Below are positions 22,901 through 36,547 of a stretch of DNA of 64,000 bases, one piece after another. Each line of letters begins with the position of its first letter. Positions within the stretch are counted from its first letter, which is position 1. The notes beneath the pieces are model-generated. The model did not search any database. It saw only the letters and a program-made list of their open reading frames with translations, and was not told the origin of the DNA. The stretch lies in NCBI GenBank assembly GCA_947561715.1, contig OX387197.1:18522266-18586265 (forward strand), read 5' to 3'. This stretch comes from Ascidia mentula. Taxonomy: Eukaryota > Chordata > Ascidiacea > Phlebobranchia > Ascidiidae. Position numbers and translations under genes: made by a program.

Positions 22901-25900
22901 GATGGTGATATCTTGACAAAACCAACAGTGTTCGGAGAAACCACTGCCACCTCACTGGTAACTGTTTCTCCGACTACTTATCCATTCCATCCGAAAGTAA
23001 CTACAGCCACCCAAACCTACGGACAAACAACCGCACTTCACCCTACTGATGTAACTGTTCTAGGCACATCGGATTCTGGCACAAACACACAGAAAAGTTT
23101 TGCAAGTCAATTACCTGGGGCAACAGATACCACAACGGCAGATTCGACAACAGGCTCCACAAGTGACATAACAACAAATGGAGCAGCGCAGAAAACTAAA
23201 GCACAACCTACTTTTGCAAGTACGCTGACACTAATATGTCGTTATGTAGTTATAAATGTGAAATGTTCAAACTCACCTTCATGTTCGGAAAAGAAACAAA
23301 AATTAAGAAGCACAGTGTTCAACGACGTGCGACAATTAAAGCGATAAAACTGTTATATCCAGCTCAGCAAATTGCGTCCACTACAACCATGAATGAGACA
23401 ACAACCAAAACGCCAACCCAAGTTGCAATTACAACAGTAGTAGCAGAAACGAGGTATGACCCGACAGCCGCTGCATCAACAGGTACTTCATGACAACGCA
23501 TCAATATCACTGATATAATTAGAAAAATCTGCCAACACAGATATTTCTACACATGATGCGACGCATGCGGATATTTTAACCTCAACTGCGTTTGGAATGC
23601 CTACAACGGCATTTCCAGACGCGTTCCAGCAGACTGGAACTACATCAAAGACTTTAAATCAAACAGAAAAAAATCCAGGTACAGTCACTCCCGCCGCTGC
23701 AACAGTAGCAACGTCTGTACCACCGACAACGAACGTATTCGCAACGTCAAAAGCGACGGTGTCACAAATAAACGATGCAATCTCAACTAATAAAGAAATG
23801 ACCACTGTAGTAAAAACAAGTGCAAGCATATCTAGTGAGGTTTTGACAACTCCAGCGACTGATACTACAACAGCAACGGAATATGTCGTGTCAACGATGA
23901 CTACTGCTAATCAAACAATGTCTAACTTTAATACAGAACCAGGTACGAATACAAACTATTTTTGCAGAAGATAAATAGCATAGAGATCAGTTTTGATCAA
24001 AAACCTTTGAACTTTGAAAGTTGAGAAATGTTAAAACACTTTTTGTATACAACAGACCGGATACAAACAACAGTGCATACAACAACAATACCAACACCCA
24101 CTGCATTTGAACGAACTGTAACTTCGGCTGAAGCAACCACAGGATCGACAACTCGGTCTCGATCAGATGCATCCACACTTGTTGCACGCACGACAACAGC
24201 AGAAGCAGTCATGAGCGTGTTTACAAAGATTACGTCCATATTTCCTCTGGAAACCTCAAGCGTAAATTCCAAAGATCCAACAACCAGAGCAACGACTGAG
24301 AGACTTACGTCACCTGAAGGAACGAGCGGAGTGTTAGCCATTACACAAACGCCTCTAGTTTCTTTTTCCGCGGCACCGACACAAATACCAAGTAAATCTA
24401 CATCTGGTCCAACCACAATCGCTGCAATTCCAAGCGATAGTGCTTTACCAGTTACAAAATCTACCGCAATGCCAACCCTTGCCGTAACAGAATTATCCAC
24501 GTCGTCAACAGAAAACCTCCAGTTTTTGACGTCCAGTTTTGCAGTACTGGGAGCCACGATGGCAATCGAAACTGTCTCTTTTGGGTCTGAAATATCGACT
24601 AACCCCGCGCTTGTCGACATTAACACAATTCCAAGTGGTGAAGGGACACGAGCTATTAATATATCTACGACAGTCGAAATAAGACCTTCAACGAAGGCAG
24701 ACCGAACAGCCGCCGCCACTGCGAAACGAACAACATTCCCAACGTCAGTGGATATGGGCGATGTGACAGCATCGGGCACAGTCTCAACAAACAAGAGCTA
24801 CATGACCACAACGAATAAAAATGTATTTGTTGAAACGACAGCAGCAACAAGTAAATCGATTTTCACTGCAGAAATTCCAACCAGTGTCACCACGGCTAGA
24901 CCTATAGAAGTGATGGCTACAACAGAATTAGATCTAAACAGAACACCTGCAGACTCTGTAATGACAACAGCAAATGTCACTGAATCACAAACATTGTTTT
25001 CGGCGAATTCTCACATGCCGACAACGGGAAGAATTGCTGCAGACGCAACACAAACCATCGTTGTACCTGCTGCCACAAGCAGAGCAGACAATAATGTTTC
25101 AACAAAATCAGCAATGTTAACCCAAACCACGCCCATGACAACAGTCCCTTTAAACACTTTTTCTTATACATCGAAAGTGTCAAATCCACCTGTAACGTCC
25201 CAAACATTCACGGATTCAATAATTGCGGGTGCGACTTCTGGCCTAAACACACCTGATACAGCAAATGCCACCCTTGCCATCACAGCAGTCACGACCAAAT
25301 CTATAACAACTCCCACAGTCCCGATTCAAACAAGCCCCCTTTTTACGAATGCAAGCACGATAAGTCTTGGTGTGTTGTACAGCAAGTATTTGTGATATTT
25401 CTACTCATGATATTTGTTACTTTTGAACATCCAATACCACATGCACCAGCATGGCAAATAAAATAACTCGCGCTTATCAATTAACAAACCAAACTTGTTT
25501 CCAGCCCAAAAAACAGAGACTACAACAGTCACGACAGAGGCAACAACAAAATCTGCAACTACGACCGAAGCCACGAAACCCAGCACCGTTGCAAGCACAA
25601 CTGGAGTAACAGAAACTACACTTCTGGTGACTACAGCAGCAGCAGTCGGTACGTTAATACTGATTGATTCGGTAGTAACCTTCGCCAAGGAAGATATATT
25701 TACACAACTATCGATTGCTGATATACATAAGCATTTAGAAGTTATCACAGTATTTACTGCAAACACTACAGCAGCAAATAAATAACACTAATTCGAAAAT
25801 ACGACAGGTACAACCACACCGGTTCCAGAAACTACAAAAACCATGGCGACAACGATCATAACAACAGACACAACTACGCCGCTAACAACACAAGGAACTA

Positions 25901-28196
25901 GTGCCATACCCGAATCTGCCACAATGACAACTTTTACTTCCACAACAGGTACGGTAAAAATCGCTCTAACGAGAGAATGCAAACAAACACTACAGTATTC
26001 AATTTCTAAACTGCTAGTATAATATAAGGCTATGGCTACACATGTCCAAGAAACTTTCTTTGCAGTTAATAAGAAAAGAAACATTACCTGTTTTTTCTTG
26101 AAGTAAATTGCATGCGTTTTATACCCCCAAAATGGTAGTACTCCTTTACAGCATTTACCCAACTGGATTTGGTGATACTGGTGGATAGCTCTTCATCCAT
26201 TAGCGGCGCTGATTTTCTGGGACTTAAGGAAGCTCTCACAACTACGTCATCCATATTTGCAAACTACATTTCCACAGGCTCACAAGTTGGCATTGTTCAA
26301 TACGGAAATCAAAATCTGATGAAGTATTTTTTCATTTGTTCTGAAACATTGACCTATCTTGCATGTTATATTACGTTGTTCATTAAATGTAACAAATATA
26401 TTTCGGCAAGATTACAAATTTTAGAAACGTTGAATTGTTTAATTAATGACTACCTGCACATGATCTCGCGTTAGCAACCCTGTTTCGGTTAGAACGTTTT
26501 GTTTTGAGACGTGGTTAAAGTCTGCTGTTTCGAAAATACCAAACGAATAACATTTATACTACCTTTTGCAGTATCGACTACACAAACAATGCGTTTTACC
26601 AAACGCCAACAAATTTGGGGGCTTGCAAAACCGTAACTTGCTTCAATGACGCCGTAAACAATAACATGCCCCATTTAATGACAACAAGCACTTTCACCTC
26701 AGCGGCGATACAAAGGGTGGTTCGGGTATGTACATTTAAAAAACAACCATTGTCGTGTGCCAGCTAATTATGTTTTCTCATAGATTACATTTAATCAATC
26801 AGCGAACAGCAACACAGCAGTTCAGGTCATAATTCTGATAACAGATGGCCCAGCAACTGATTTCGATGTGTTGGGCAATGAAACGTAAGTGCAAGACACT
26901 GTGCGCGATTTCTTTTGAAGTTTGCGGCATTTCCTTCACCCAAATGCTGTACACAGCGTTTTAGTTTGGTACAATATTTGGTCAGGCTATCTTATATGAA
27001 AGATCAATTGTCGCAAGTAAAAAATGCAGACATTAGTTGGATAAAAACGGTGTTGTATTATAAAGAAATAATCAACAGTATTGGTGCTTCTTTAATTCTT
27101 GCCCGCAATATTCAACAGTGCAAGAAACGCAAAGGATTAAGGATATATTTTAATCGATGAAGAATACAGTTCTGTTTATGCCTCTGTGAACGTTTACATT
27201 TCGATAGTAGAAAACAAAAACACTTTTTATTTTTAGTTCTACCCTCTTAAGATCGAGTAATGTCATTCTCTACGCCTTTGGTGTGGGCCCGCACATAGAC
27301 ACCAAACAACTTGAAACATTTGCAAATGGAGCGGCAAGAATTGTAAATGTTTCAAACTACGATATTCTCCAAAGTGCTTATACCAGTGTTTACCAAGGAG
27401 TTTTTGGTATGCATAGTTACAGTGTTGTGCCTTGTGGGTCAAATCTAATGCACTTTGATATCCTCACCAAGTATTTTTTTTAATGTGGTATAACAGCATT
27501 AATTGAAGCACCGACCACCGTTACTACATCAGTAGCACCGACCACCGTTACTACATCAGTAGCACCAACAAGTTTACTCACGATAATGACGTCAACAATT
27601 CCCTCGTCAAGCACAACAACAGGTTAGTTTATATTGACGGCTTCGCCGTTGACAACATTTGGGCTACAATCAACAGTGAAATTTGCACAGCAATCAAACA
27701 AAAAAGCAACCTTTTAAAGCCCTGCAAAGGCGCCCCGGTTTTTCAAAGAGAAGTCGAACACAACTCACCAGTGCATTGACAGAAACGTATTTAATCACAA
27801 AAAGGGCAGCTAGACACCACGTTTAACCTGAGCATATTGAACATTTGCCATTGTTACGACACACTAACTGTTTCAGTGTTGACAAATAGCTCCGATAAGG
27901 ATAAGCAGAAATATAGCGCAATCAATGAAATAAGACATAACAAACCTTACTCTGGAAACTTATGTGCCAGTAACAGGAAAGTATTTGTGGAATTTCCCCA
28001 AATTTAAACACACGCACATACATGTACAGAGAATTTACAATTAGTCGTATTTTACACAGCTTCAACTGCTGGAGTCTTAACGCGTCCGACGAGTGCTCCA
28101 ACGACAACCTCTGCTGCTGTCGCGACCTTGAAAAGTGTTTATGTCGTCATAGTCAGCGTGATAATATCATCAATTCGTATGTTTACTTTTTCTTAA
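13920..28196 (+). CDS. giant VWA / threonine-rich mucin-like surface protein (about 2465 aa, 28 exons)
   Basis: Exons: 13920-13983, 14622-14793, 14860-15013, 15070-15161, 15223-15401, 15471-15623, 16105-16464, 17177-17329, 17746-18105, 18815-19174, 19745-19916, 20265-20418, 20474-20574, 20941-21119, 21192-21314, 21415-21810, 21975-23219, 23363-23482, 23541-23942, 24056-25369, 25505-25648, 25808-25948, 26152-26323, 26572-26725, 26784-26884, 27237-27406, 27497-27622, 28060-28196. All phases join; the sum is divisible by three. Exon 1 is a signal peptide (MLLRVLNACSFFFCYFLLSK). VWA domains lie at about residues 22-220, 683-884 and 2180-2378, each from four exons, with a metal-site loop (DSTSS, DSTSS, DSSSS) and a VVILITDD or IIILITDG strand. 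Residues 221-682 and 885-2179 are Thr/Ser/Ala-rich, as in heavily O-glycosylated stalks. The end (SVYVVIVSVIISSIRMFTFS) is a hydrophobic anchor or GPI signal. Probably an extracellular adhesion or mucus protein; family not recognised. Exons 6-10 form a recent tandem array. Confidence 0.8.
14622..15401 (+). other. VWA domain 1 (exons 2-5)
   Basis: The domain opens TLDLVLLVDSTSSINNPDF and continues LQVAVVQYGNQNVR, then NAAFYQSPTNFGDCRNVSC, TSTALQRVVL, KVVILITDDPAIDF and LHAIGVGPNIDTGQLE. The exon 2/3 boundary uses a gtgggt donor after GTG AGA AA (14793); the more obvious gtaaat at 14834 would bring a stop, and the same position is used in all three VWA copies. The metal-site motif is DxTxS in place of the usual DxSxS, a conservative change. 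Nearly identical to VWA domain 2. Confidence 0.8.
15471..19690 (+). repeat. intragenic tandem array of Thr-rich exons, order B-A-B-A-A
   Basis: Two unit types alternate. B contains a 153-base exon (15471-15623, 17177-17329) plus about 430 bases of intron; A contains a 360-base exon (16105-16464, 17746-18105, 18815-19174) plus about 700 bases of intron. B and A exons share their first half, so A is a longer relative of B. Exons and introns are both near-identical between copies, including a marker such as ccaatatcttaccaaaacgt. B+A units are about 1.7 kb long (15471-17176 and 17177-18814). Every exon starts and ends in phase 1, so copies can be added, lost or skipped without changing frame. Confidence 0.9.
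19745..21119 (+). other. VWA domain 2 (exons 11-14), recent copy of domain 1
   Basis: Coding sequence, the acceptor-side intron (tatgttttatgcag) and most inner intron sequence match VWA domain 1, so the block was copied as genomic DNA. The first and third inner introns are longer than in domain 1 (about 350 bases each against 66 and 61). No signal-peptide exon precedes it, which argues against a separate gene. Differences include SSGGSA for SSEP before the last exon. The metal-site motif is again DSTSS. Confidence 0.8.
26152..27406 (+). other. VWA domain 3 (exons 23-26), diverged
   Basis: The domain opens TQLDLVILVDSSSSISGADF with a canonical DxSxS metal-site loop and an ITDGPA strand, followed by VILYAFGVGPHIDTKQLE. 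Exon boundaries and phases match domains 1 and 2 exactly, but sequence identity is much lower, so this copy split off earlier. The first exon ends at a gtattt donor after ATG AA (26323). Confidence 0.8.
27508..27561 (+). repeat. in-frame 27-bp tandem duplication
   Basis: Two identical 27-base copies (27508-27534 and 27535-27561) in exon 27 of the VWA gene encode APTTVTTSV twice. It is a small example of the repeat growth seen throughout the Thr-rich part. Confidence 0.95.
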
Positions 28197-30716
28197 ATTT
28201 CGTTATTATCTGTCCTATTTTGGCACTTACGGTTATTACAAATGTCAATGAAACCTTTACTGGTGGATAACATGATATTTTATTTCTTTTGTATATGCAA
28301 TTTGTTTTCTCATTGTGTTTTTTAATGTTCATTATAGCAAGTCTCACATTTCCGCATAGCTGTTTCTTTAACGCACCAGTTTCGCAGGGGTAACTACATT
28401 TAAAATATAAGTTTCATAATAGATGTAATTAATATTGCCAACTCAAAACAGCTGGAACTTTAAATGATTTCGTGCTTTTGTCTGACGCAAAACTCTCCTC
28501 GTTTAGCGCTTGTAAAGCATTGTTGCGTCACAATGAGTTTTGGATAGTAGTAACTGTACCTCATACAAAAAAAATTATGGATCTTGCTACCAACTACGGC
28601 CCTGATGACGCAGGAGCAATGAGTCTGTGGGAGGCCAAAGGTCTTTCAAACAGTTGATGATGACTTGCAACGTGTAAGGCCGCACACCAGGAAGTTTTTT
28701 AATCGCAATAGCTTTATTCTATCTCTTGTGACGAAGTAGAACGAAACAGACCCAGCGTGTGACAAGGTTACCGTACCGCGTAAGTCAACAAAAAACCCAT
28801 CCATTTTAACAAAAAGCCAGTGAATAATTTCCTATTCACCAGTAACATGTGTTATCACAACTGTTATAAAAAACTTGATTCTTTTGTGCTTGAAGTAATT
28901 TTTTTAAAAAGTACAAAGTATAGTTAAAGTCATCTCGAAACATTGGGGAATTGTTTCCACTATCAATCCGAAACAACGATAACGGCAAGCACGAACGCCT
29001 TCTAAACCGGCTTGCGCACCCCTGTGGGCAAAAGAAAAAAAGGCTTTTATTCAAGCTGGCAAAAACACTGGCCTTTGGCAATCAAACAAACGCCCAAGCG
29101 GTCGTTAACCGTGCAGCAATGCATTGTTTGTAAGTTGGTGCTGCTATGTATTGAAAATTCTGATGAGTAAATATGATTTTTTGCCGCTTTTATTATGCTA
29201 TTGTATTTGCACGATTGTAGTCAATCTAATTCAAATGAAACTCTATACAGTTCTCAAAAGTAAAATTTCTTCTATTGTTAGTATTGTAGTAAATGCTTGG
29301 ACAACGGAAACTGACCAACTTTAGCAGCACAAAAAAATGCTGTACCAGAGGTGCGTTTTGTTTGGTAATGGGTTGTCATGTACGGGAATAGCGTGAGAGG
29401 CAAAGCACCAATTACAAGATGCACTCGTTCAAGAATCACAGTGTGGTGAAATATTAATTGCATGTTTCGCCGACTTTCGCGTGTCTGGTCTTCGTGCGGT
29501 GAAATGAACTCGACCGAGGTCAGAAAAAATTTTGTTCAATTACAGCTTTAGGGAAATTCTTTGTCGGTTTGTCATTTTATTTTATTCTCGGGGCGTTTAC
29601 AAAAGTAATATAAAACTTGCCAAATCACAAAGTAATTGCGTTTGACAGTGGTGCTTGCTTCACAGTAAAGCTGCCCAGAGAAAAAGATTTTTCAGATTGA
29701 TTGATTTGGTGACCTGTGGCTATGATTGCGACAGAAAGACCCCCTAAATCGAATGTTCGGAAATCTGTGCAAAACAATTTATTTGTTTTAAGCAAATACC
29801 GGACGGCGGCAAATATTTTAATTAGTCAAACCTGCTATCACGTCCGTAGTTTAAATTACCACCGGACCGGGTGGTTTTTGAAGCTGTTCGCCTATGAGCT
29901 TTGTACTCAGAGCCAAACTGCGCTACTCGGCCAAAATAGCCTCAACATGAAACGGATAGTTTTTTTCGCGCAGCCGTTCGCTTTCGCGCATGTATTTGCC
30001 TAATTGAGTGTAAGGGCGGATGCGAGGTGGAGTGCGATCTTAAATCCTCGCACGCAATATTTGAGCTCTTCACACGCACATGTCAGAAGAGCGACGGCGA
30101 TGAGACGGCTCAAAGGTAATAAACTCGTTCAACAGGTCGTATTCAAATAAGGTAGCTTATATATACGCAAACCTACTGGCAATCTTCGAGAAGGTATAGA
30201 TAGTTATTGTGTGGGGGGTGCTGAGGTATAACGAAACGTGATGTGGAGTTGCGAGATGTAAAAAGTAAATGTAATGGTCAAGTCTGATATTGAAGAGCGT
30301 AAACACCAACTAGTTTGCAAAGTGGTAATTAGTTTTATAACTAAACAGAATTATTTTTCTGTGTTTACGTGAATTGCCGAATCAGCTCCAATCACGCGTG
30401 ACGTAACTGCAATGGTCGCCTTTTTTCGCGTCGGATTAAATTCTCGAAAAATGTCTGCGGGTAAAATGTAAAAACGCCAGATTTGTTTGAGATGCGACGG
30501 CAATGGTTTTGGTCCGTTATTGTGGCTGCATACGTTATAGGTCTCAAACTGATTTTTGTGGATCCGTAAAGTATGAGTTTAGATTTGGGTGAAAGATTTG
30601 CTGTTGCGTAAATAAATGGGTCATTTAAGGATAAGCAATATGGGGGTAATTAAAACTATATTGTTTGTCTGTGCAGGTCCACAGTTTCCGGAAGATACAA
30701 AATATACAAGTAGGTC
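28197..30716. other. intergenic, no gene recognised
   Basis: This 2.5-kb interval holds the 3' end of the VWA gene on the left and the promoter of the ABCG2-like gene on the right. Short open stretches exist on both strands but none pairs with good splice sites or resembles a known family. An acceptor-like tgcag at 30672-30676, 41 bases before the ABCG start codon, may mark an untranslated exon or a spliced-leader acceptor. Confidence 0.45.
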
Positions 30717-33700
30717 ATGGATAACGGTAGTGCAGAAATATCCCAGGAGAGAGAGAAAAATGGATCCGATCTGGAGAAAATACCGGTGAAAACCGTTTCA
30801 ATTGAGGTTGACAGAACGAAGGAGAGCATTGCGCCCACTATATCCTTCCATGATATCCAATACAAAGTCAATACAAACGAGGGTTGCTGTTCCAGATGCA
30901 AACCAAAAACTAAAAAGATTTTACACTCTGTGAGGTCAGGAGCCTTTATTTTAGAAAATTTTCTAATTACCATTTATTTAAAGTAATTTCGAAGTTAATT
31001 TTGTTGGTGTAAAAGTACTTTTTTGGTATTTTTTTGCATTTTGCAGTGGAATCATGAAACCGGGTCTGAACGCCATAATGGGGCCAACAGGAAGTGGGAA
31101 ATCAACGTAAGTTTAGTTTAAAACAATACTGCAATTCGGATCTTACAAGGGATGTTAATTTTTTTAACATTACGTACAAACCATCACGCAGCGTAATACA
31201 ATTAAAATTAATTTTGCAAGGTAATGAATTTTTCTATTGTTTTGTGCCTGAGGCAGAAGCTGTTGCCACGTCTAGCCACAATTAAATAGTTTATCACGCA
31301 AACCGCACTTAACAGCTACCATGGCACAGGCCAAGACGTATAAAATTCCATTGTTGTGACAACCATACATCATTGAATGCTGCACTTGCAAAGCAGTTAG
31401 AAGATACTGTGTTCCTGCAATGTTTCACATCAAAATTGTTCACACAGTTGATGTCTTTGCAAACTACATGTTTTAGTTTCATTCTACTTTGTGACCCCTG
31501 TCCTAGATCAAATTTATAAAACACATGGTTTAGCCATATGGCAACTGGCCGCATGGACGAACAACTAATGTCCAAAACTTCAGCCAAATTATCGTACATG
31601 ATTTCAGGTTACTTGACATTTTGGCAAACCGGAAGGACCCCGCAGGATTGACTGGAGATGTTTTAGTAAACGGTGCCTACCTCCCCAGCAATTTCAAGCA
31701 TTTTAGCGGCTACGTTGTACAGGTTCGTTACGTTTCAATAGCGAAAAAAGCTTTAAAACTTTTTTTCAATGTACAAATGTAATGAATTGCATAAAAAATA
31801 CTTTGACAAAATTTGAAATCAGTCAGGGTGTTTGTAATAGCTATATGTATACCAAGGGCGATTGTACTGTCAATACGTTACATGCGAAAAGAATTGTTTC
31901 TTAAAAGCAACACCAGCAGCGGGCAATGAACAGATTCAAAAATCTACTTCAATAAATAAATTTATGCACGTTCATTGTCAACGGTGATTTCCCTAAAACA
32001 TGCCTCAGGCACGCATAACTCAACACTTTTCTTACGCCGCCAAATCCGTCCTATCCCTGTTTGCGGTATCAACAAATCACGACCTCTTTCTCCCTTGAAT
32101 GTCGGCGGCATCGAGCATGGCGTCCAAATTGATTAACTTGTATGCTGATTTATAACTTTTCCTAAAAATTTAAGATGGTAATCGCCGTTTACAATGAGAA
32201 AATCGGCAGTGCAATGTTTACGATTTTGAGGTAAAACATTTCATTTGCATTTTGGGAACACAGGAGCTCTGTTCAGTGAAGTTGTTTGTCTGTAGAGCAA
32301 CCTGCTAAAACCATTTGTGTTAAACACAGATATTTGCACATGTAGGTGTATAACTCTTTCAAAGAAAGTTGGACGCAATAATTTAACAATATCTTTCTAG
32401 TCAAATCTATTTGTCCAACAGTGTTTTACTACATATATGTAGATGAAACAAATTTGCGTTTATGTCGAATAATTTGATTTAAATTTTCGGCGACAAGTAC
32501 GCGACAGTGGTTGCACGTGTTAACCTGCTTATAGCCATGGCCACGATTACCGCCTGTGGTTACATAACAATCGTAATCTTTCACCACGTTTTATTTTATT
32601 TAGCAAGACATATTAATCGGCACGCTTTCAGTGCGAGAAAACCTTTGGTACTCTGCCAATCTTCGCATGCCCAGAAGCGTTGGGAAAGAAGAAAAACGAA
32701 AAAGAGTTGAAGAGGTTTTGTTTGATCTCGGGCTGACCGGTTGTGCAAACACCAGGGTGGGTTGTGTTACATGAAAATTTGAGGTTGTTTATACATAGGC
32801 GTATGGTAAAAGGGAATTAACAATACAAACTAATTTTTTGTTTTTCGGCATTTTATGACATACCTTTAGCAACACGATGCGATACTGCATACAAAAAACA
32901 TAGCCCATTTACTAAAACCATACAAAGCAATGAGACGCAAAAGTCGGGCTGTAACAACCACTGCTGCATTATCACCATGCATAGCAAATAATTCACTTTT
33001 GAAACTGTGTTAGATCGGAAATGAAATGATGCGAGGTGTGTCAGGAGGAGAAAAGAAACGAGCCTCCATCGCCATGGAACTTATCACATCTCCTTCTGTG
33101 CTTTTCTTGGATGAACCGACCACAGGTCTGGATGCCTCCACAGCCAACGCAGTAATTGTTCTCCTTAAAAGGTACGAGGGTAAAAAGGTCATTGATAAAT
33201 TAACGACACAACGTACAGCCGGACGCACTTTATCAATGTCTAAAACAACAAGCCTATATTTTGTAATGTGTTTAAGTATTAAAAAACAAACGTTGTTTTT
33301 GACTCCTTGAAGTACTTTTTATTTCATCCTTTCATTACCAGGAGAAATAAAATGTTTCATATGCAGGTTGTCGAAAAAAGGACGAACAGTTGTTTTATCC
33401 ATCCATCAACCACGTTTCTCGATATTTCGCCTTTTCGACACTTTGACGCTACTCTCACAAGGCCACATTGTTTACCATGGACCTTATGACAACGCCTTGC
33501 CACATTTCGAAGCTTTAGGTCGGTTTGTGCTTGAGTGCTGTTTTTTTGTGGCAACCAAACTTGGATAATGTTCATAAAACAAAATTATTTCCCCCCAACT
33601 CGTCAGGTCTTCTGGTGAAATGTAAAATGGACTCATTAACATAACGTGATTTGTCCCCTGCTTGTTGGCAAGTCTCAGCACATGCATTCAAACTGCTTGT

Positions 33701-36547
33701 ACCGGCATGAATAAATCTAATTTTACATTAATTCTGCAGGTTATCGGTGTGAAGAACATAATAATCCGGCGGATTTTTTCCTTGATGTGATTAACGGCGA
33801 TTCGACGGCCCTTGCTACGTCACTAGATGATGACGCGGGTAAGCTGCATTGGTTGTTCATCTTGGGGTTAATCTTGTTTTTCATGATACGTCAAATGTTT
33901 TCAATTGGGAGTATAGATGTCAAACGTTCACAATAGTTTTTCAAAACAAATACATTTTGTACCTCGAAGAAATCGTGGATAAAAAAGATGAGACGTCTGC
34001 ATCAAGAATAGCATGTGACCTGGAGGCCAAGTTCAATTCGTCACAAGTCTGCTCAAACCTAAATGAGGAGTTGAGCAGAATCGACGACGCCACCAAAAAA
34101 GGTCAGTATGAAGTGTGTGGCTTCGTGTGCACTTGAATTGTGTCACACGACTCATGCAAATAGCATTTAGCCTCAAAACAGGGGCCCACAAGTTGTTTGT
34201 CAACAAAGGCGTGTATTTTCTATATTCGACGAGTTGCCAAACATATTTTTAACAGCTCGTCATTCTTTTACAAGCAACATTGTTAATATTTAAAAAAGTA
34301 GTTGATTACCTCTTATCAACAGAAAAGAAACAGCGGCGTTCTTCTTTGGTTAACCAGCACGGCTACGCAACACCCATCTACTATCAGTTTTTAATTCTTT
34401 TAAGAAGGTCGTTTATCAGCATGATACGAAACCCAATGGCGGCAATTGGAAACGTAAGTGAAGACGAGGAAATGTGATCAAACCTCAGACATATGTTTGT
34501 ACACTTGATATAAGTCTGAAACAAATTATGATCTTGTTGCAATGTTGCCATGGTTCTCAAAACAAAAGACTTTTCTTCGTAGTTCGTCATCAGTATGTTG
34601 ATCGGGATTCTGTTTGGCATCTTCTACTATCAGGTGGACAAAGACCCGGTCACAGGACCACAAAACAGGTAAAGTAAATTCGTGCATTTCTCTACCACAG
34701 AATATTCACGCAACATTTGTGCAGATTCGGCATTCTCTTTTTCATGACCACAAACGTTCTCTTTACCTCCATCAACGCAATTGAGGTGTTTGTCAGGGAG
34801 AGAGTAACCTTTAAGTAAGTGGCAACTTTATACACGAGTGAAGTGAATAATTGTTAACTTACTCTTTGCGGTGGATCGAAATGTAAACCTACATTTTATG
34901 ACTGCAGACACGAATACGTTTCCGGTTATTATGCAGTGGCCCCTTATTTCTTGTCGTCATTAGTGGCCGATCTCCTTCCGATTCGTACAATAGCACCGAT
35001 CATATTTGCAACTATTACCTACTGGATGGTTGGTAAGTACTTTTTGTTGCTGACGCTACCAGGCATAAAATTCAACAATTTCAAACCTCTTCTGGCAAAA
35101 GTAATTTACTTGATCGACGTTTTAGTCGTTACACAGCCGACTACAGGCCGTGTAAGTCTCAGGTCTATAACTGTAGTAATTGCTGGTGCACTGTTTTGGA
35201 CAGACTGACTTACAAACAACTTTAAAGGTAGTTGCAGAAATATGTTTCTATAGTTTCATTTGCCGAAAGCAATAAACGTGTCTTTTTTAAACCTAAACAG
35301 TATGTCTTCTTGTGCAGCAATGCCATTTTTGAAGTATATAATGGGTGATCATATCTTTCCTGTAGGTCTGAAAGCGACAGCTGGTGCATTTTTCACCTTC
35401 CTTCTTTATATCCTGCTGACCGGTTACGCTGCAGTGTCAATTGCTCTCTTCTTTTCATCAACATTCAGCACCTACGCCGTAGCCAACATTTTTACAACTC
35501 TTGTTTATGTCTTTTCAATTGTAAGTGCAATCCAACATACTTTCTCCACAGAAAAGAGTGTTTTTGCCCTTTGGCAATTGTTTAACGTTATTGATGTTGT
35601 TGCTCACAACAAATTTACGTAAAAAAGAAACAATACAGACATTTTCAAAAATTGCCCCCAAAATTAAAACATTGGGAGGGTGAAAACATTTAACAAAAGG
35701 TTTATTTTTAAATGTTTTCATGGCGTTGTGAACATAGTTGCGCAAAACAACTTCACCCTCCGGACTTTTGGTAGAATTTATCAAGTTGATTTGTTGTTGC
35801 ACAGATGTTTGGTGGACTTCTGCTGAACGTTGACACGGTGATGTCGTGGATTGGGTGGGTGAGATACCTCAGCATTGCCAACTATGGTTACTCGGTAATG
35901 GACGTTTTCATTTGAATAAAATTAAAACATGATTTGTTTTGAAAACTTTTGAAGGTTTTGGAAAAATTAACCGTTATTATCTTATGTGAATGTCTTAGTA
36001 CATACTGTTTATAGGGGCTTAGCGTCAACGAATTTCGAGGACAAGTTTATAGTGGATGTTCCACCGATCCCACTGCCTTGTCGCTAGGATTAGGACAAAT
36101 CTCTAACAACACATTAAATGTTGGCGGAAATTTGACCACAGAACATTGGTGAGTACACATCAGCTCAAAATTATGCATAAATCTCGACAGAGGAAAAAAT
36201 ATGGTTTGGCGCTGTTTATGTTTTATGTGCTTGTTTGGAAATGTGTTATGGTTAACTAAAAGCTTATGGGCTACTTGAAACTGAAACTGATCCCAATTGT
36301 AGATCTTAAAATGATATGGATCGAACACCGCAACATTGTATTTCACTTGATTATTAAAGCAATTTATTTTTTCCTTAGCGTCACAGTTACAGGAGAAGAA
36401 ATCATCAGTAAGCAGCTGGGCATCGGGACGGACGGTCTGGTCCAGGATTGGGATTTGTGGAAAAATTCAGTAGCTCTCTCTTGTATCACAGTGGGCATGT
36501 TAACTCTCACTTATATACAGCTTTCGAGGACAAAAGTTACAACATAA
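30717..36547 (+). CDS. ABCG2-like half transporter (688 aa, 16 exons)
   Basis: Exons: 30717-30934, 31047-31106, 31608-31722, 32604-32756, 33014-33171, 33367-33518, 33740-33838, 33970-34101, 34323-34453, 34583-34668, 34725-34814, 34908-35032, 35366-35520, 35805-35894, 36015-36148, 36379-36547; phases all join. The nucleotide-binding domain comes first, as in the ABCG family: Walker [11 protein letters not shown]-loop GYVVQ, signature VSGGEKKR, Walker [16 protein letters not shown] and H-loop SIHQPR. Six membrane segments follow, including [49 protein letters not shown] and the C-terminal [19 protein letters not shown]. The large outer loop has cysteines (GCSTD, EHCVT) and N-glycosylation sites (NNT, NLT). 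It should dimerise and export lipids or xenobiotics at the plasma membrane. Human ABCG2 has 655 residues. Whether it is the one-to-one ABCG2 orthologue cannot be told from one window. Confidence 0.93.

Noticed and set aside
23997-24794. 265-residue open frame on the minus strand
   Set aside because: It is the antisense of a Thr/Ser-rich exon; repeated ACN codons read backwards give long Val-rich open frames. No splice or family support. The same holds for minus frames at 22012-22359, 22411-22761 and 17717-18007.
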